Shown piece after piece: positions 27,878 to 37,473 of a stretch of DNA of 64,000 nt (the first letter of the stretch is position 1; every line of letters starts with the position of its first letter). Position numbers and translations under genes: made by a program. Origin of the DNA: Cytophagales bacterium (GTDB lineage Bacteria; Bacteroidota; Bacteroidia; Cytophagales; Spirosomataceae); assembly GCA_013298025.1 (NCBI GenBank), contig JAAFJE010000001.1, positions 310,001 to 374,000 on the forward strand, written 5' to 3'. The notes beneath the pieces are model-generated. The model ran no database searches. It saw nothing but the letters and a program-made list of their open reading frames with translations, and was not told the DNA's origin.

Positions 27878-28428
27878 ATGATAGGTTTTTTCAGCATAGT
27901 TCAACAATCTTTTTCTACGAAAGCAAACAACTCAACTCTGATAAAACCCCACTCCTCCTCCATTTTCTCAAGTAAACTTTATTCCCTCACAGTAGCACAT
28001 CGCTCCGTTGATATGCCATGCTTTCTTGCTTTTTAGAGGTAAATGCTTCATTTAAGGCATATCCAAAAATAATGTTTTTATTACTTTATCTGTATTATTC
28101 TGCATTTATACTATATACAAAAACTAAACGTTGACACATAAAGCTATTTGGAGATAAGTATTAAAAAATCTATACAAACAAGAGAATATTATTTTTTAGG
28201 CAAAAACCAAATACTCCATAATAAATAGTTTTACTTTATTTTTATCAAATAAAAAACATTAATATTTATACGTAAAAAAACAATTAAATATTTTTTTTGA
28301 CTTAAATCATGAAAAAACAACGTCTAATTACGATTTTAAAAAAAATATTAATCAGTGTTAAATTTAAAAAAATGTAGTATTTTTACCACAACACAATCAT
28401 CCATTCCATTTCTTATCCAAACACCGCT

Positions 28429-31047
28429 ATGAAACTCAAATTTCTTGCTATGTTCTTGGGAAGTTTTCTTTTACTCTCCAACGTGCATGCCCAAAGCTGT
28501 AATTGTTCGGTAACAATCACCAAAAGCGGAGCTTATACGCCCTCCAACCTCAATGTACCTGCTGGAGGCACCATTTGCATTCAGGCTGGCACTTATACCA
28601 ACCTCGCTTTTAATGGTTTTCAAGGCACTGCAACACAGCCTATTACCATTAAAAATTGTTCGGGACAAGTGATTATTCAAAATACCACCAATGCCACCTA
28701 CCCTATTTCGTTTGGTAACAGAACGAGGTTCGTCAAACTCAGTGGGAAAGGCGATAGCAACTATACATTAGGAATTAAAATTGCAGGTACAGGTACAAAT
28801 GGACGAGGCATTTCGATAGCCGACCGCAGCAGTAATATTGAGGTAGAAAATGTAGAAATTGCCAATGTAAAAGGTATTGGAATATGGGCTCGTTCGGAAT
28901 TGGGTTGTGATAGTACTACTTGGGGCAACTATTATAGCATGAATGGTATAAAGGTTCATCATAATTACATTCATGACTTAGAAGGGCCAGGGGTGATAGC
29001 AGGAGAAGCTTTCTTCGGAACTGGTAAAACCATCACGTGTAGTGGCGTTGCCATCACCAAAAATACACCTCAGTTGTATGGCTTAGAAATCAACCACAAC
29101 AAAATTGAAAGAACTGGCGGACAAGCCATTGGTTATGCCGCAGCACCCGATGCTAAATTACACCACAATTATATATTGAGCTGTGGCAAACTCGCTACCA
29201 GCACAACTCTCAACCATGCCATTGTACTGGGTGGTGGAGCCGGTGGCGATGTTTATAACAATACCATTGTTAATGCTCAAGGCTCTGCTTTTTTTATGCT
29301 TGGTTTTCTGGGTAATCAAAAGTTTTACAATAACCTGATTATCAGACCTACTGGAGGAGTCATGTTTGCCGACGCTCGTCCCGGTACTATTGCAGATTCT
29401 TATCTGCTTTTTGCCAACAATACTGTAGTATCACCTGCCCAAGGAGGACTTACGCTCTATAGTAGCTTGCACAATCATATTGTAGTAAATAATGTGATGC
29501 TCAACTCAGGAAGCGGTCCTTTTATCAAAACCTTGTCTTCTTCGGTGAAGGTGTCGGCACGTAATAATTACTTCAATGGTGTAATTGATGCCACTTTTTT
29601 TGAAGACACTACTGCGTTTAATTATCGACCTAAGAGCTTTACGCCTTTACTCAACAAAGGAGAAGACCTACGAAGCTGGGGTATCAATAGCGATATTAGC
29701 GATAAACCTCGTCCCAATGGAGCGGCGTTTGATATAGGCTGTTTTGAATCAAACGACAGTGTTGCTACAACAAACCCTAATGCCTGTGATTATACCATTA
29801 TACAAAGTGGTACTTATTCGCCCAATAACCTTACAGCAACGGCAGGAAATACGGTTTGTATCAAAGCTGGCAACTATACGGGACTTACTTTTAACGATAT
29901 GACAGGCAGTGCTACCCAGCCTATTGTATTTAAAAATGTAGGAGGACTGGTAAATATTCAAAACACCACAACCAATTTGAATGGCGTAGCTTTTTTGAAT
30001 TGTCGTTACTTCAAGCTGACAGGTGCTGGCGATAATACACTTGTGTATGGTATTAAAGTAGCAAGTACAGGAGCAGGTGGCATGGGCATCAAAGTAGATG
30101 CCAAAAGTAGTGATTGCGAACTCGACCACTTGGAAGTATCGAATACTGGCTTTGCTGGAATCATGGCAAAAACAGACCCCAATTGTGATAGCACTACTTG
30201 GCGTGGCAATTTTGTGATGTACAATGTGAAAATCCATGATAACTATATCCACGACGTGAAAGGCGAAGGCTTGTACATTGGCAACTCTTTTGCTAGTAAC
30301 GGAATGACTGTCACGTGTAATGGTGTGAGCAAAAAAGTGTATCCGCATACCATTGTGGGCTTAGAAGTATATAACAACCAACTCGAACGTACAGGCTGTG
30401 AAGGCATTCAATATGGGTGTTCAACTGATGCCAAGGTACACCACAATACCATGATTGACACAGGTATCAGTCCTTTCGATGTGTTTCAAGCCAATGGCAT
30501 TCAAATTGGTGAAGGCTCTGGAGGCGATTGTTATAACAATACGGTGGTCAACGCTCGTGGTACGGGCTTAATTATTTTGGGGTTCTTGGGCAACCAAACG
30601 ATTTATAATAATTTAATTATTAATTCTGGTTATAATGGCATTTTTGCCGATTCCAGACCAAGCTCTATTCCTAATACTTACTTACGAATTGTGAATAATT
30701 CGATTATTACGTCGCAAAGCGATGCCATCAAATTGTATAGCCTTATCCATACCCACGTGGTTGCCAATAATTTGCTTTTAGCCCCTGCTACAGGCAAATA
30801 TATTGTCAAGCTTGGCTCGCCCGTGATTGTAAACGAATACAATAATTACAAAAATACCGCTATCAGTACAGCTATGCTCAACAATGTAGCCGCAGGAAAT
30901 TACTACCCTCTTGCAGGCTCACCTTTGATTAATGCAGGCATGAATGTGGCTTCTTGGGGCATCAACAAAGACCGTGACGATAACGCCAGACCCCAAGGAA
31001 ATGCCTATGACATTGGCTGTTTCGAATACATCGCACCAAGCAATTAA
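28429..31047 (+). CDS. Secreted right-handed parallel beta-helix repeat protein with internal duplication
   Basis: 872 aa; signal peptide; N/G-rich helix coils; two ~430-aa halves sharing 'YTxxNLxxxAGxTxCIxAGxYTxLxFNxxxGxATQPIxxKN' and 'IGCFE' ends. Confidence 0.85.
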   Translation: MKLKFLAMFLGSFLLLSNVHAQSCNCSVTITKSGAYTPSNLNVPAGGTICIQAGTYTNLAFNGFQGTATQPITIKNCSGQVIIQNTTNATYPISFGNRTRFVKLSGKGDSNYTLGIKIAGTGTNGRGISIADRSSNIEVENVEIANVKGIGIWARSELGCDSTTWGNYYSMNGIKVHHNYIHDLEGPGVIAGEAFFGTGKTITCSGVAITKNTPQLYGLEINHNKIERTGGQAIGYAAAPDAKLHHNYILSCGKLATSTTLNHAIVLGGGAGGDVYNNTIVNAQGSAFFMLGFLGNQKFYNNLIIRPTGGVMFADARPGTIADSYLLFANNTVVSPAQGGLTLYSSLHNHIVVNNVMLNSGSGPFIKTLSSSVKVSARNNYFNGVIDATFFEDTTAFNYRPKSFTPLLNKGEDLRSWGINSDISDKPRPNGAAFDIGCFESNDSVATTNPNACDYTIIQSGTYSPNNLTATAGNTVCIKAGNYTGLTFNDMTGSATQPIVFKNVGGLVNIQNTTTNLNGVAFLNCRYFKLTGAGDNTLVYGIKVASTGAGGMGIKVDAKSSDCELDHLEVSNTGFAGIMAKTDPNCDSTTWRGNFVMYNVKIHDNYIHDVKGEGLYIGNSFASNGMTVTCNGVSKKVYPHTIVGLEVYNNQLERTGCEGIQYGCSTDAKVHHNTMIDTGISPFDVFQANGIQIGEGSGGDCYNNTVVNARGTGLIILGFLGNQTIYNNLIINSGYNGIFADSRPSSIPNTYLRIVNNSIITSQSDAIKLYSLIHTHVVANNLLLAPATGKYIVKLGSPVIVNEYNNYKNTAISTAMLNNVAAGNYYPLAGSPLINAGMNVASWGINKDRDDNARPQGNAYDIGCFEYIAPSN

Positions 31048-31088
31048 GTAGGTTACGTTACTCAAAAACTGATTTACAATTCAAGTTG

Positions 31089-31120
31089 GTTGCTTACTGG
31101 TAAAATATCCAGTAAGCAAC
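31089..31120 (+). terminator. Stem-loop after the beta-helix gene
   Basis: GTTGCTTACTGG-taaaatat-CCAGTAAGCAAC perfect 12-bp stem; weak T-run. Confidence 0.65.
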
Positions 31121-31238
31121 TTTATAGCTGAAATCTTTATGCAACGTTAATGACTAATTTACAATACGATACTATCTTGAGGCGTTAATCAGAAAATCAA
31201 CCCAATTATTTTTATCCTCTCCAACTTACTCGACGTTT

Positions 31239-32147
31239 ATGAAAAAACTACTCCTTGTAGCGTGTTTGTTCCTGCATTTGTATGCAAAAGCTCAAAACCC
31301 AACCGTCTATTACGCAAAACCAGACTCTACTAATGCTAAAATTGGCCTTAATGAGTACCTCATTACCCTCAAAGACCATACAACCATCAGAGGTACGATT
31401 ATCAGCCAAAATACCCAAGAGGCTAAAATTCAAACCGCCAATATGGGTATCGTTACAGTGCCTACCAACCAAATTATGAGTATGAATTTGCTTGTGCGTA
31501 CCAATCGGCTTTCTCGTGGTAGTATGGCTTCTAATGTGTATTACGAAAACCGTTTTGTCAACCGTTTTTTCTTTACTCCTTCGGGCTTTGCATCAGAAAA
31601 AGGGTCTTTTGAATACCACAACCACGCAATTTACCTAAGTGAGCTTACGTATGCTCCTGCCAAAAATATCAGTCTTGGGGCAGCTTTCTTTACTTTTGCT
31701 CCAAGTCTTCTCTACAATTTTAAGCTAAAAGCGAGTTTGTATCAATCAGAACGGATAAACTTTTCGGCAACGGGCACTTTCTGGAATAGCGAGCATAATG
31801 CTGGCGTTTTTGCCATTATTCCTTCGTTGAGTATTGGTAAAAAAGAAGCTTTTTTTAATATTAGCCCTATTATTTTAACCGAAAATAGTGGAAGTGGCTA
31901 TGGATTATCGTTAGGATATATGAAAAAAGTATCACCATTAATGAGTGTTTTTACAGAAAATTTCTTTGCGGTATCAAATGGCACAGAAATCAGCGATACT
32001 TTTATGCTCACGGGAGGATGTCGTTTTGACAGAGCCAATCACGCTTTTGATATAAGTGTAATGATACCTGCAATAAACGGAGGATTTTCACCTAGGATAT
32101 TTCTTATACCACTGGCATCTTATCATTTGAAAATCAATAATTTATAA
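31239..32147 (+). CDS. Hypothetical secreted/outer-membrane protein
   Basis: 302 aa; signal peptide 'MKKLLLVACLFLHLYAKAQ'. Confidence 0.7.
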   Translation: MKKLLLVACLFLHLYAKAQNPTVYYAKPDSTNAKIGLNEYLITLKDHTTIRGTIISQNTQEAKIQTANMGIVTVPTNQIMSMNLLVRTNRLSRGSMASNVYYENRFVNRFFFTPSGFASEKGSFEYHNHAIYLSELTYAPAKNISLGAAFFTFAPSLLYNFKLKASLYQSERINFSATGTFWNSEHNAGVFAIIPSLSIGKKEAFFNISPIILTENSGSGYGLSLGYMKKVSPLMSVFTENFFAVSNGTEISDTFMLTGGCRFDRANHAFDISVMIPAINGGFSPRIFLIPLASYHLKINNL

Positions 32148-32160
32148 AAATAGAAAACAT

Positions 32161-32189
32161 AAGCCAACCAAACATTCTTTGGTTGGCTT
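32161..32189. terminator. Intrinsic terminator between convergent genes
   Basis: AAGCCAACCAAA-cattc-TTTGGTTGGCTT. Confidence 0.8.
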
Positions 32190-32202
32190 ATGGATAAAAT
32201 TG

Positions 32203-33339
32203 CTATGCAAAGGCTTTCTTCATTCGAGCGATGCCTTCCAGCAAAGTCGCTCTCGGACAAGCGAAATTGACCCTAAAAAAGCCTTCTCCTTGAAACACCT
32301 TTCCATCAACAATCCTTACGCCGTTTTCGAGTAATACTTGTGCAATATCTTGTACGCCCGTTGCTCGTGCGTCTATCCAAGCCAAATAGGTTGCTTCTAG
32401 CTTGTTCATTTTCAAGCCCTTCATGCCATTGATGGCTTCGTATAAAATATCGTGGTTTTCTTTCAAATACGCCACTAAGGCTTTACGCCAAGGCTCACAG
32501 TCTTTATAAGCAGCATAAGCCGCCTGAATCCCAAAGCGATTGAGTTCAGGGAAAAAGCCTGCTTTTGCTTGTATGAATTTCTGTCTTAATGCAGGGTTCG
32601 CAATGATGGCTACCGAACAACCCAAGCCAGCAATATTAAAGGTTTTACTGGGTGCCATCAATGTAATGGTAAGGTCGGCAGCTTCTGGACTGATACTGGC
32701 AGTTGGGATATGTTGGAGATTTTCTTCTAAAATCAAGTCGCAATGAATTTCGTCGGAGCAAATGACAACGCCATGTTTATGACAAATTGCCACCAAGCGA
32801 GCCAGTTCGTCTTTCCGAAACACCGTTCCACCCGGATTATAAGGATTACACAACATAAAAAGCTTGGTATCAGGCGTAATGGCTTGTTCTAAAGCTTCAA
32901 AATCGAACGTCCAACGACCGTCGATTTCAACAAGTTGGGTCGTAAGCAAACGTTTATCGGCCCAAGTAGGAGCTAAATGAAACGGAGCATATACGGGTAG
33001 CGTTGTCAATACGGCATCGCCAGCTTGGCCAACAGCCCTATAACTCGCCGTAATACCTGGCACTAAACCGGGAATCCAGACTTGCCATTCGTTTTGTATA
33101 GACCAGCCATACAGGTTTTTCATTCGTTCGGTAAACAAATCTTTCAGCGAATCGGGCACAAACGAATAGCCCATAATGCCATGCTCGGCTACTTCGTGCA
33201 AAGCCTGAATGATAGGCTCAGGACATCGGAAATCCATGTCGGCTACAGGCATCGGAATCACATAGGCGGGGTCTCGGTTGAAATCCCACTTGGTTGAATC
33301 TGTATTTTTTCTGTTGATGATTTCGTCAAAATTATACAT
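32203..33339 (-). CDS. MalY/PatB-type PLP-dependent aminotransferase / C-S lyase
   Basis: 'NTDSTKWD', 'VPMPVADMDFRCPEPI', 'LCNPYNPGGTVFRKDEL', 'CSDEIHCDLI', 'APSKTFNIAGL'. Confidence 0.9.
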   Translation of the reverse strand: MYNFDEIINRKNTDSTKWDFNRDPAYVIPMPVADMDFRCPEPIIQALHEVAEHGIMGYSFVPDSLKDLFTERMKNLYGWSIQNEWQVWIPGLVPGITASYRAVGQAGDAVLTTLPVYAPFHLAPTWADKRLLTTQLVEIDGRWTFDFEALEQAITPDTKLFMLCNPYNPGGTVFRKDELARLVAICHKHGVVICSDEIHCDLILEENLQHIPTASISPEAADLTITLMAPSKTFNIAGLGCSVAIIANPALRQKFIQAKAGFFPELNRFGIQAAYAAYKDCEPWRKALVAYLKENHDILYEAINGMKGLKMNKLEATYLAWIDARATGVQDIAQVLLENGVRIVDGKVFQGEGFFRVNFACPRATLLEGIARMKKAFA

Positions 33340-33411
33340 AGAGAAAGAAAAAATAATGGTTAATGGGGATGAAATTATCTTACAAAAAACACTTAGGAGC
33401 TACTTAAAATA

Positions 33412-34620
33412 TCAATCATGTGTTTGCTCTACTCTCTTACACACAACGATGATTTTTTTGCCTTGGCTGTCGGTAGTTGCCAACAAATAGGTATCGCCAC
33501 CTTCTTGCAATTTAAGTTTTTCTCTGATTTGTTGCACGGTCATCGGAAAGTTTCTTACCGTAATATTGGCTTTGTTGGCAGGCACAAAGGGTTTGAGTTC
33601 TTTTTTATCCAATTTTGTCACCGCCAATACTTCAAAACTTCTTCCAATAAAGTTTTTTTCGAGGTTTTCTGAGGTATAAAGATGGCTATTGGAGGCGATT
33701 TTATACAAATGCCATTGATGGGCAATTTGCTTAAACAAGCCCGTTTTGAGCAATGCTACATTGGGTTCATACACATACCGCAAAGGCGAATGCCACGCCA
33801 AAGGACTGTATGCCTCTTGGCTTTTGATGCCTTCAAATACTTGCTGGGTATTGTTTTTGGTAAGCGCCACCGCTTTGATAGATGGCTCAAGCACCATTTG
33901 ATTACTCAGGTGGAATAAAATTTCTTTTACCTCATTCTCTACCGCCACAACCCAAACGGCTACGGTTTCGGGCATGGCACGCAAGGCTTGGTCGATGTCG
34001 AGCATGGGCGATGCTTTCAACAAGAGATTGTCGGCACGACGCAACAGGGCATCTTTGCAAGCAAGTATATTGGGTTCGCAATCTTGCAAACGCACAACTT
34101 TTTGTCCTACATCATCTCGGCGATGCGGGTCTAAATATATCCATGAAAAATGTTGCGACGAAGCCAAACTATCAAGCCAAACAAGGGCATCGGCATGGAC
34201 AAAACGAACATTATTGATACCCATTACCCCAAAATTATGGGCTGTTAATGCCTGTAATTCGGCTTGGCGTTCGATATGATACACTTCCTTGAATCGAGTA
34301 GCAAGAAAGGCGGTATCAACACCCATGCCTCCCGTCAAATCGGCCAAGCTTTCCCCTTGCATCAAACTAGCCTTAAACATGGCTGTTTGTTGCGAAGAGC
34401 CTTGTTCGAGCGATAAGCTCGGCGGAAATACTACATCGGGATATTTACACCAATCAGGTAGCTTGGTTTTAGCTTTCTGGCGTGCCTGTATTTGGGCAAC
34501 CAACTCGGCTACAGGCAAATGCGGATAGCGATGTGCTTTGAAAAGAAGCGTAGCAGCTTGCTCATGACTATGCTCTTGAATAAATGCCTTTGATTCGTCT
34601 GATAAAGGATAGATGGGCAT
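33412..34620 (-). CDS. Class I SAM-dependent methyltransferase with THUMP-like domain
   Basis: 'ESLADLTGGMGVDTAFLA', 'WIYLDPHRRD'; typical of the Bacteroidota THUMP-like protein family. Confidence 0.75.
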   Translation of the reverse strand: MPIYPLSDESKAFIQEHSHEQAATLLFKAHRYPHLPVAELVAQIQARQKAKTKLPDWCKYPDVVFPPSLSLEQGSSQQTAMFKASLMQGESLADLTGGMGVDTAFLATRFKEVYHIERQAELQALTAHNFGVMGINNVRFVHADALVWLDSLASSQHFSWIYLDPHRRDDVGQKVVRLQDCEPNILACKDALLRRADNLLLKASPMLDIDQALRAMPETVAVWVVAVENEVKEILFHLSNQMVLEPSIKAVALTKNNTQQVFEGIKSQEAYSPLAWHSPLRYVYEPNVALLKTGLFKQIAHQWHLYKIASNSHLYTSENLEKNFIGRSFEVLAVTKLDKKELKPFVPANKANITVRNFPMTVQQIREKLKLQEGGDTYLLATTDSQGKKIIVVCKRVEQTHD

Positions 34621-34662
34621 ACTACGCTAACGGAAGGTTGATTTATTACAATGAATTTATGC

Positions 34663-35880
34663 TTAATTTTTTGCGGCAATGGCCCGTTGGGCTGGAAAAT
34701 ACGATGCCAACAAAGTCATGATAATCACCACAATAGCCGTAAAGAAAAAATCGCTAAAGTGCATTTCTACAGGATAGGCATCGACCAACGACCCCACAAT
34801 TCCCATCGAAATAAAACCAAACGTTTGTTGCAACCAGCATATCAAAAAGCCAATTCCTAAGCCCACAATTGCCCCACCAAAAGCCACAATAGCTCCTTCA
34901 AATAAGAAGATTTGCTTAATCATGCGTACCGGTGCCCCCATAGCAAAGAGGGTTTTTACATCTGCTTTTTTCTCGATGGCAAGCATCGACAAAGAGAAAA
35001 AGATATTAAAACTTGCAATACCAATGATGAAGGAAAGCGTCAGAAAAACAAAGAGCTTTTCTATTTTAATGGCCCTGAGCAAACTAGCGTGCTGTTCGTC
35101 TTGGTTTTGCACCAAAAAATCTTTTCCTAACGCTTGCTGTAATGCTTCTTGCACGACAGGTATTTGTTGCGGCACTGGCACTTGTATTTCTAGCGAGGTG
35201 CGTTTGTCGCCATATTCTAATAACTCTTGGGCAAAATCTAAGGGTACAAATACAAAATTATTGTCGTATTCTTGCTCAATGGCAAACACACCTATGGGTG
35301 TGATATTCAAGCGATTGAAGGCATTGGCGGCGTGTAAATCAAGGGTTTTGCTATGCGTATTGTGCGGATACCACACTTCGAGTGGCACAAAGAAGGCATC
35401 TACATCTATGCCCAAGGTAAAGGCAATACCAGAGCCTACAATGGCAAAATTGATACCTTGGTTTTTCAAAGCCATATCGCCCTCGATGATGCTTTCTTTG
35501 AGGCGTTGTTGCTTCAAGAAGTTTTCGTCAACGCCTTTGAGCGTTACAACCATTTGGGCATCCTTATAGCGTATCAAGGCACTTTCCTGAATCACCTGCG
35601 TAATGCTCCCAATGCCTTTGATGGCCTGAATACGTTGCAGAAAAGCTTGATTACATACAAAATTTTTCCCTTGTACGGCACTCACTTTGAGGTCGGCATC
35701 GAAGCTTTTAAATAAATTTTTTTGAAAAGCTTCTAGCCCATTAAACACCGAAAGTACGATGACCAAGGCCATCGTACCCACACATACACCCAACATTGAA
35801 ATCAATGAAATAAGCGAAATAAAAGAAGTCTTTTTTCTAGCAAAAAAATACCTTTTGGCAATAAACAATGGCACATTCAT
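34663..35880 (-). CDS. LolC/LolE-type ABC transporter permease (FtsX-like)
   Basis: 'FIAKRYFFARKKTSFISLISLISMLGVCVGTMALVIVLSVFNGLE'. Confidence 0.88.
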   Translation of the reverse strand: MNVPLFIAKRYFFARKKTSFISLISLISMLGVCVGTMALVIVLSVFNGLEAFQKNLFKSFDADLKVSAVQGKNFVCNQAFLQRIQAIKGIGSITQVIQESALIRYKDAQMVVTLKGVDENFLKQQRLKESIIEGDMALKNQGINFAIVGSGIAFTLGIDVDAFFVPLEVWYPHNTHSKTLDLHAANAFNRLNITPIGVFAIEQEYDNNFVFVPLDFAQELLEYGDKRTSLEIQVPVPQQIPVVQEALQQALGKDFLVQNQDEQHASLLRAIKIEKLFVFLTLSFIIGIASFNIFFSLSMLAIEKKADVKTLFAMGAPVRMIKQIFLFEGAIVAFGGAIVGLGIGFLICWLQQTFGFISMGIVGSLVDAYPVEMHFSDFFFTAIVVIIMTLLASYFPAQRAIAAKN

Positions 35881-35894
35881 AGGCGTACACAGTA

Positions 35895-36275
35895 CTAATC
35901 CTCGATTTCTTCTCCTTCTTTGAGCGGTGGAATATCGAGTTGAGAAATGATTTGATCCATTTTGGCCGCATATTCTGCGGTATCGTCGAGGTAAAATTCT
36001 AAATCAGGAATAATGCGTGCCTGATGTCTGATTTTATGGCCAAGTATGCCTCTGATATGTTTGGCTTTTTCTCTGATGTCGGCAATAAGTCCTTCTTTAT
36101 CGGCTGCCAACATAAAGCTCAAATAAGTACGGGCAATCGACAAATCGGGCGTTACTTTCACATCTGTAATCGTAATAAAGGCATTCCCGAAGGTACTACG
36201 CATATCTTTTTGAAAAATCTCACTCAAATCTTTTTGTATCAATCGAGCAAATTTTTGTTGTCTTTTTGAATCCAT
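35895..36275 (-). CDS. rbfA: Ribosome-binding factor A
   Basis: 'MDSKRQQKFARLIQKDLSEIFQ...FITITDVKVTPDLSIARTYLSFM...IRHQARIIPDLEFYLDDT'. Confidence 0.93.
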   Translation of the reverse strand: MDSKRQQKFARLIQKDLSEIFQKDMRSTFGNAFITITDVKVTPDLSIARTYLSFMLAADKEGLIADIREKAKHIRGILGHKIRHQARIIPDLEFYLDDTAEYAAKMDQIISQLDIPPLKEGEEIED

Positions 36276-36544
36276 TTCCGCTTCTCATTTACAAATCCTT
36301 TCTACAGCAAGTAAAAGGATTATGGTCTAATTATTTTGCAAATTTCGGGAATTTAATTTGATTAAGCGTAATTTCGTGACAAATAAGTATAAGTTAGTCA
36401 TCCGATGAAGCCTCGTACTGCTATTGGCTTGAGGATTTTAGATAGCATTGTACCAATACACGTTGCATATACCATTGCTTTTACCCAAAATCTGTAAGCA
36501 GGCGTTTATAAGGATGTTTGTGGTAAGCTTAAAAGACCACGACA

Positions 36545-37084
36545 ATGACAAAGTCACTCAATGAGATATTTAAGTCAGAAGACAACAACCAGTTTGACGA
36601 GGTTTTTGTCGCATATTCTGACCTTTATAATACGGACAAAAACAATTACGAAGTTTGGAAGCACTTTTATTTTTTCTTGTGGACCGCAATTGAAGATGCT
36701 CCAAGCAGTTTTCATGACAAAATAAACTTGCGACATTTGCTTCAAGGAATGTTTGACGAAGGCAAGAAAGCCTTTCCCGGCAATGCTGATTTCAATTTCA
36801 TTGCTGGTTATACTGTTTCCATATTTCCTTACGAGTATGGTGACTATGAAGACTTGGAAAAAGAAGGGAATGAAATGCTTCTCAAGGCGACAAAACTTCA
36901 ACCCGACAATCTGATTTATAAAATGGCTTATTTAGGTAGCGTTGCAGATGTTGACCAACAACTATACAGACAAGCAGAAATTGACGCAGCCTCTAAGGTG
37001 CTAGAGACATTTAGTGGGACTGGAACATTGAATAGATATTTTAGACAAGTGTTGTATCGGTTGGACAAAAAAGCCTACCACTAA
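36545..37084 (+). CDS. Hypothetical accessory protein (179 aa, helical/TPR-like)
   Basis: Complete ORF; no family recognised; followed directly by an attC-like palindrome. Confidence 0.65.
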   Translation: MTKSLNEIFKSEDNNQFDEVFVAYSDLYNTDKNNYEVWKHFYFFLWTAIEDAPSSFHDKINLRHLLQGMFDEGKKAFPGNADFNFIAGYTVSIFPYEYGDYEDLEKEGNEMLLKATKLQPDNLIYKMAYLGSVADVDQQLYRQAEIDAASKVLETFSGTGTLNRYFRQVLYRLDKKAYH

Positions 37085-37203
37085 CACGGGTTTTACATCA
37101 GGCGGGCTGACGTACAGACTTGGAGTTTTGTGCATTGAACGAACTTTAGTAATAGCATTTGTGCTTGGAAACTCGCCCGAACGCAAAGCCCTATCCGTTA
37201 TGC
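37081..37203. other. attC-like imperfect palindrome A
   Basis: CTAACaCGGGtTTTaCaTcaGGCGGGC ... GCCCGAACGCAAAGCCCtatCCGTTATGC; long imperfect inverted repeat bounded by CTAAC and GTTATGC. Confidence 0.45.
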
Positions 37204-37264
37204 CCAATGCTACCATGCAACAGTGCTAACTTCAACAGACCAAATTTTTTAGTAAATTTGACCC

Positions 37265-37469
37265 ATGACAGTAAAGGAAAAAGAGAAATATAAAGCGGAC
37301 TTTAAAAAAGCACTTGGCAATTTCACGACCACGTTAGAAAAATACGTTTCTACCGATAATGGTCAAAGAAGGAAAAACCACAAAAATTACCAACCTCAAA
37401 GATTTTTTGGAATTTAAAGGCAGAACGGATTTGTGGAATAAAATTGTAACAAGAACTTCAAAAGAGTAA
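37265..37469 (+). pseudogene. Degraded small ORF abutting a Dam-type methylase; possible type II restriction endonuclease remnant
   Basis: N-terminal frame 'MTVKEKEKYKADFKKALGNFTTTLEKYVSTDNGQ' and a different frame '..VKEGKTTKITNLKDFLEFKGRTDLWNKIVTRTSKE*' ending 4 bp before the methylase ATG. Confidence 0.5.
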
Positions 37470-37473
37470 GCCT

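Noticed and set aside
29749-30348. Minus-strand 199-aa ORF
   Set aside because: Antisense to the beta-helix gene; low-complexity reverse translation.
34922-35569. Plus-strand 215-aa ORF
   Set aside because: Antisense to the LolC/E-type permease; Ser/Lys-rich artefact composition.
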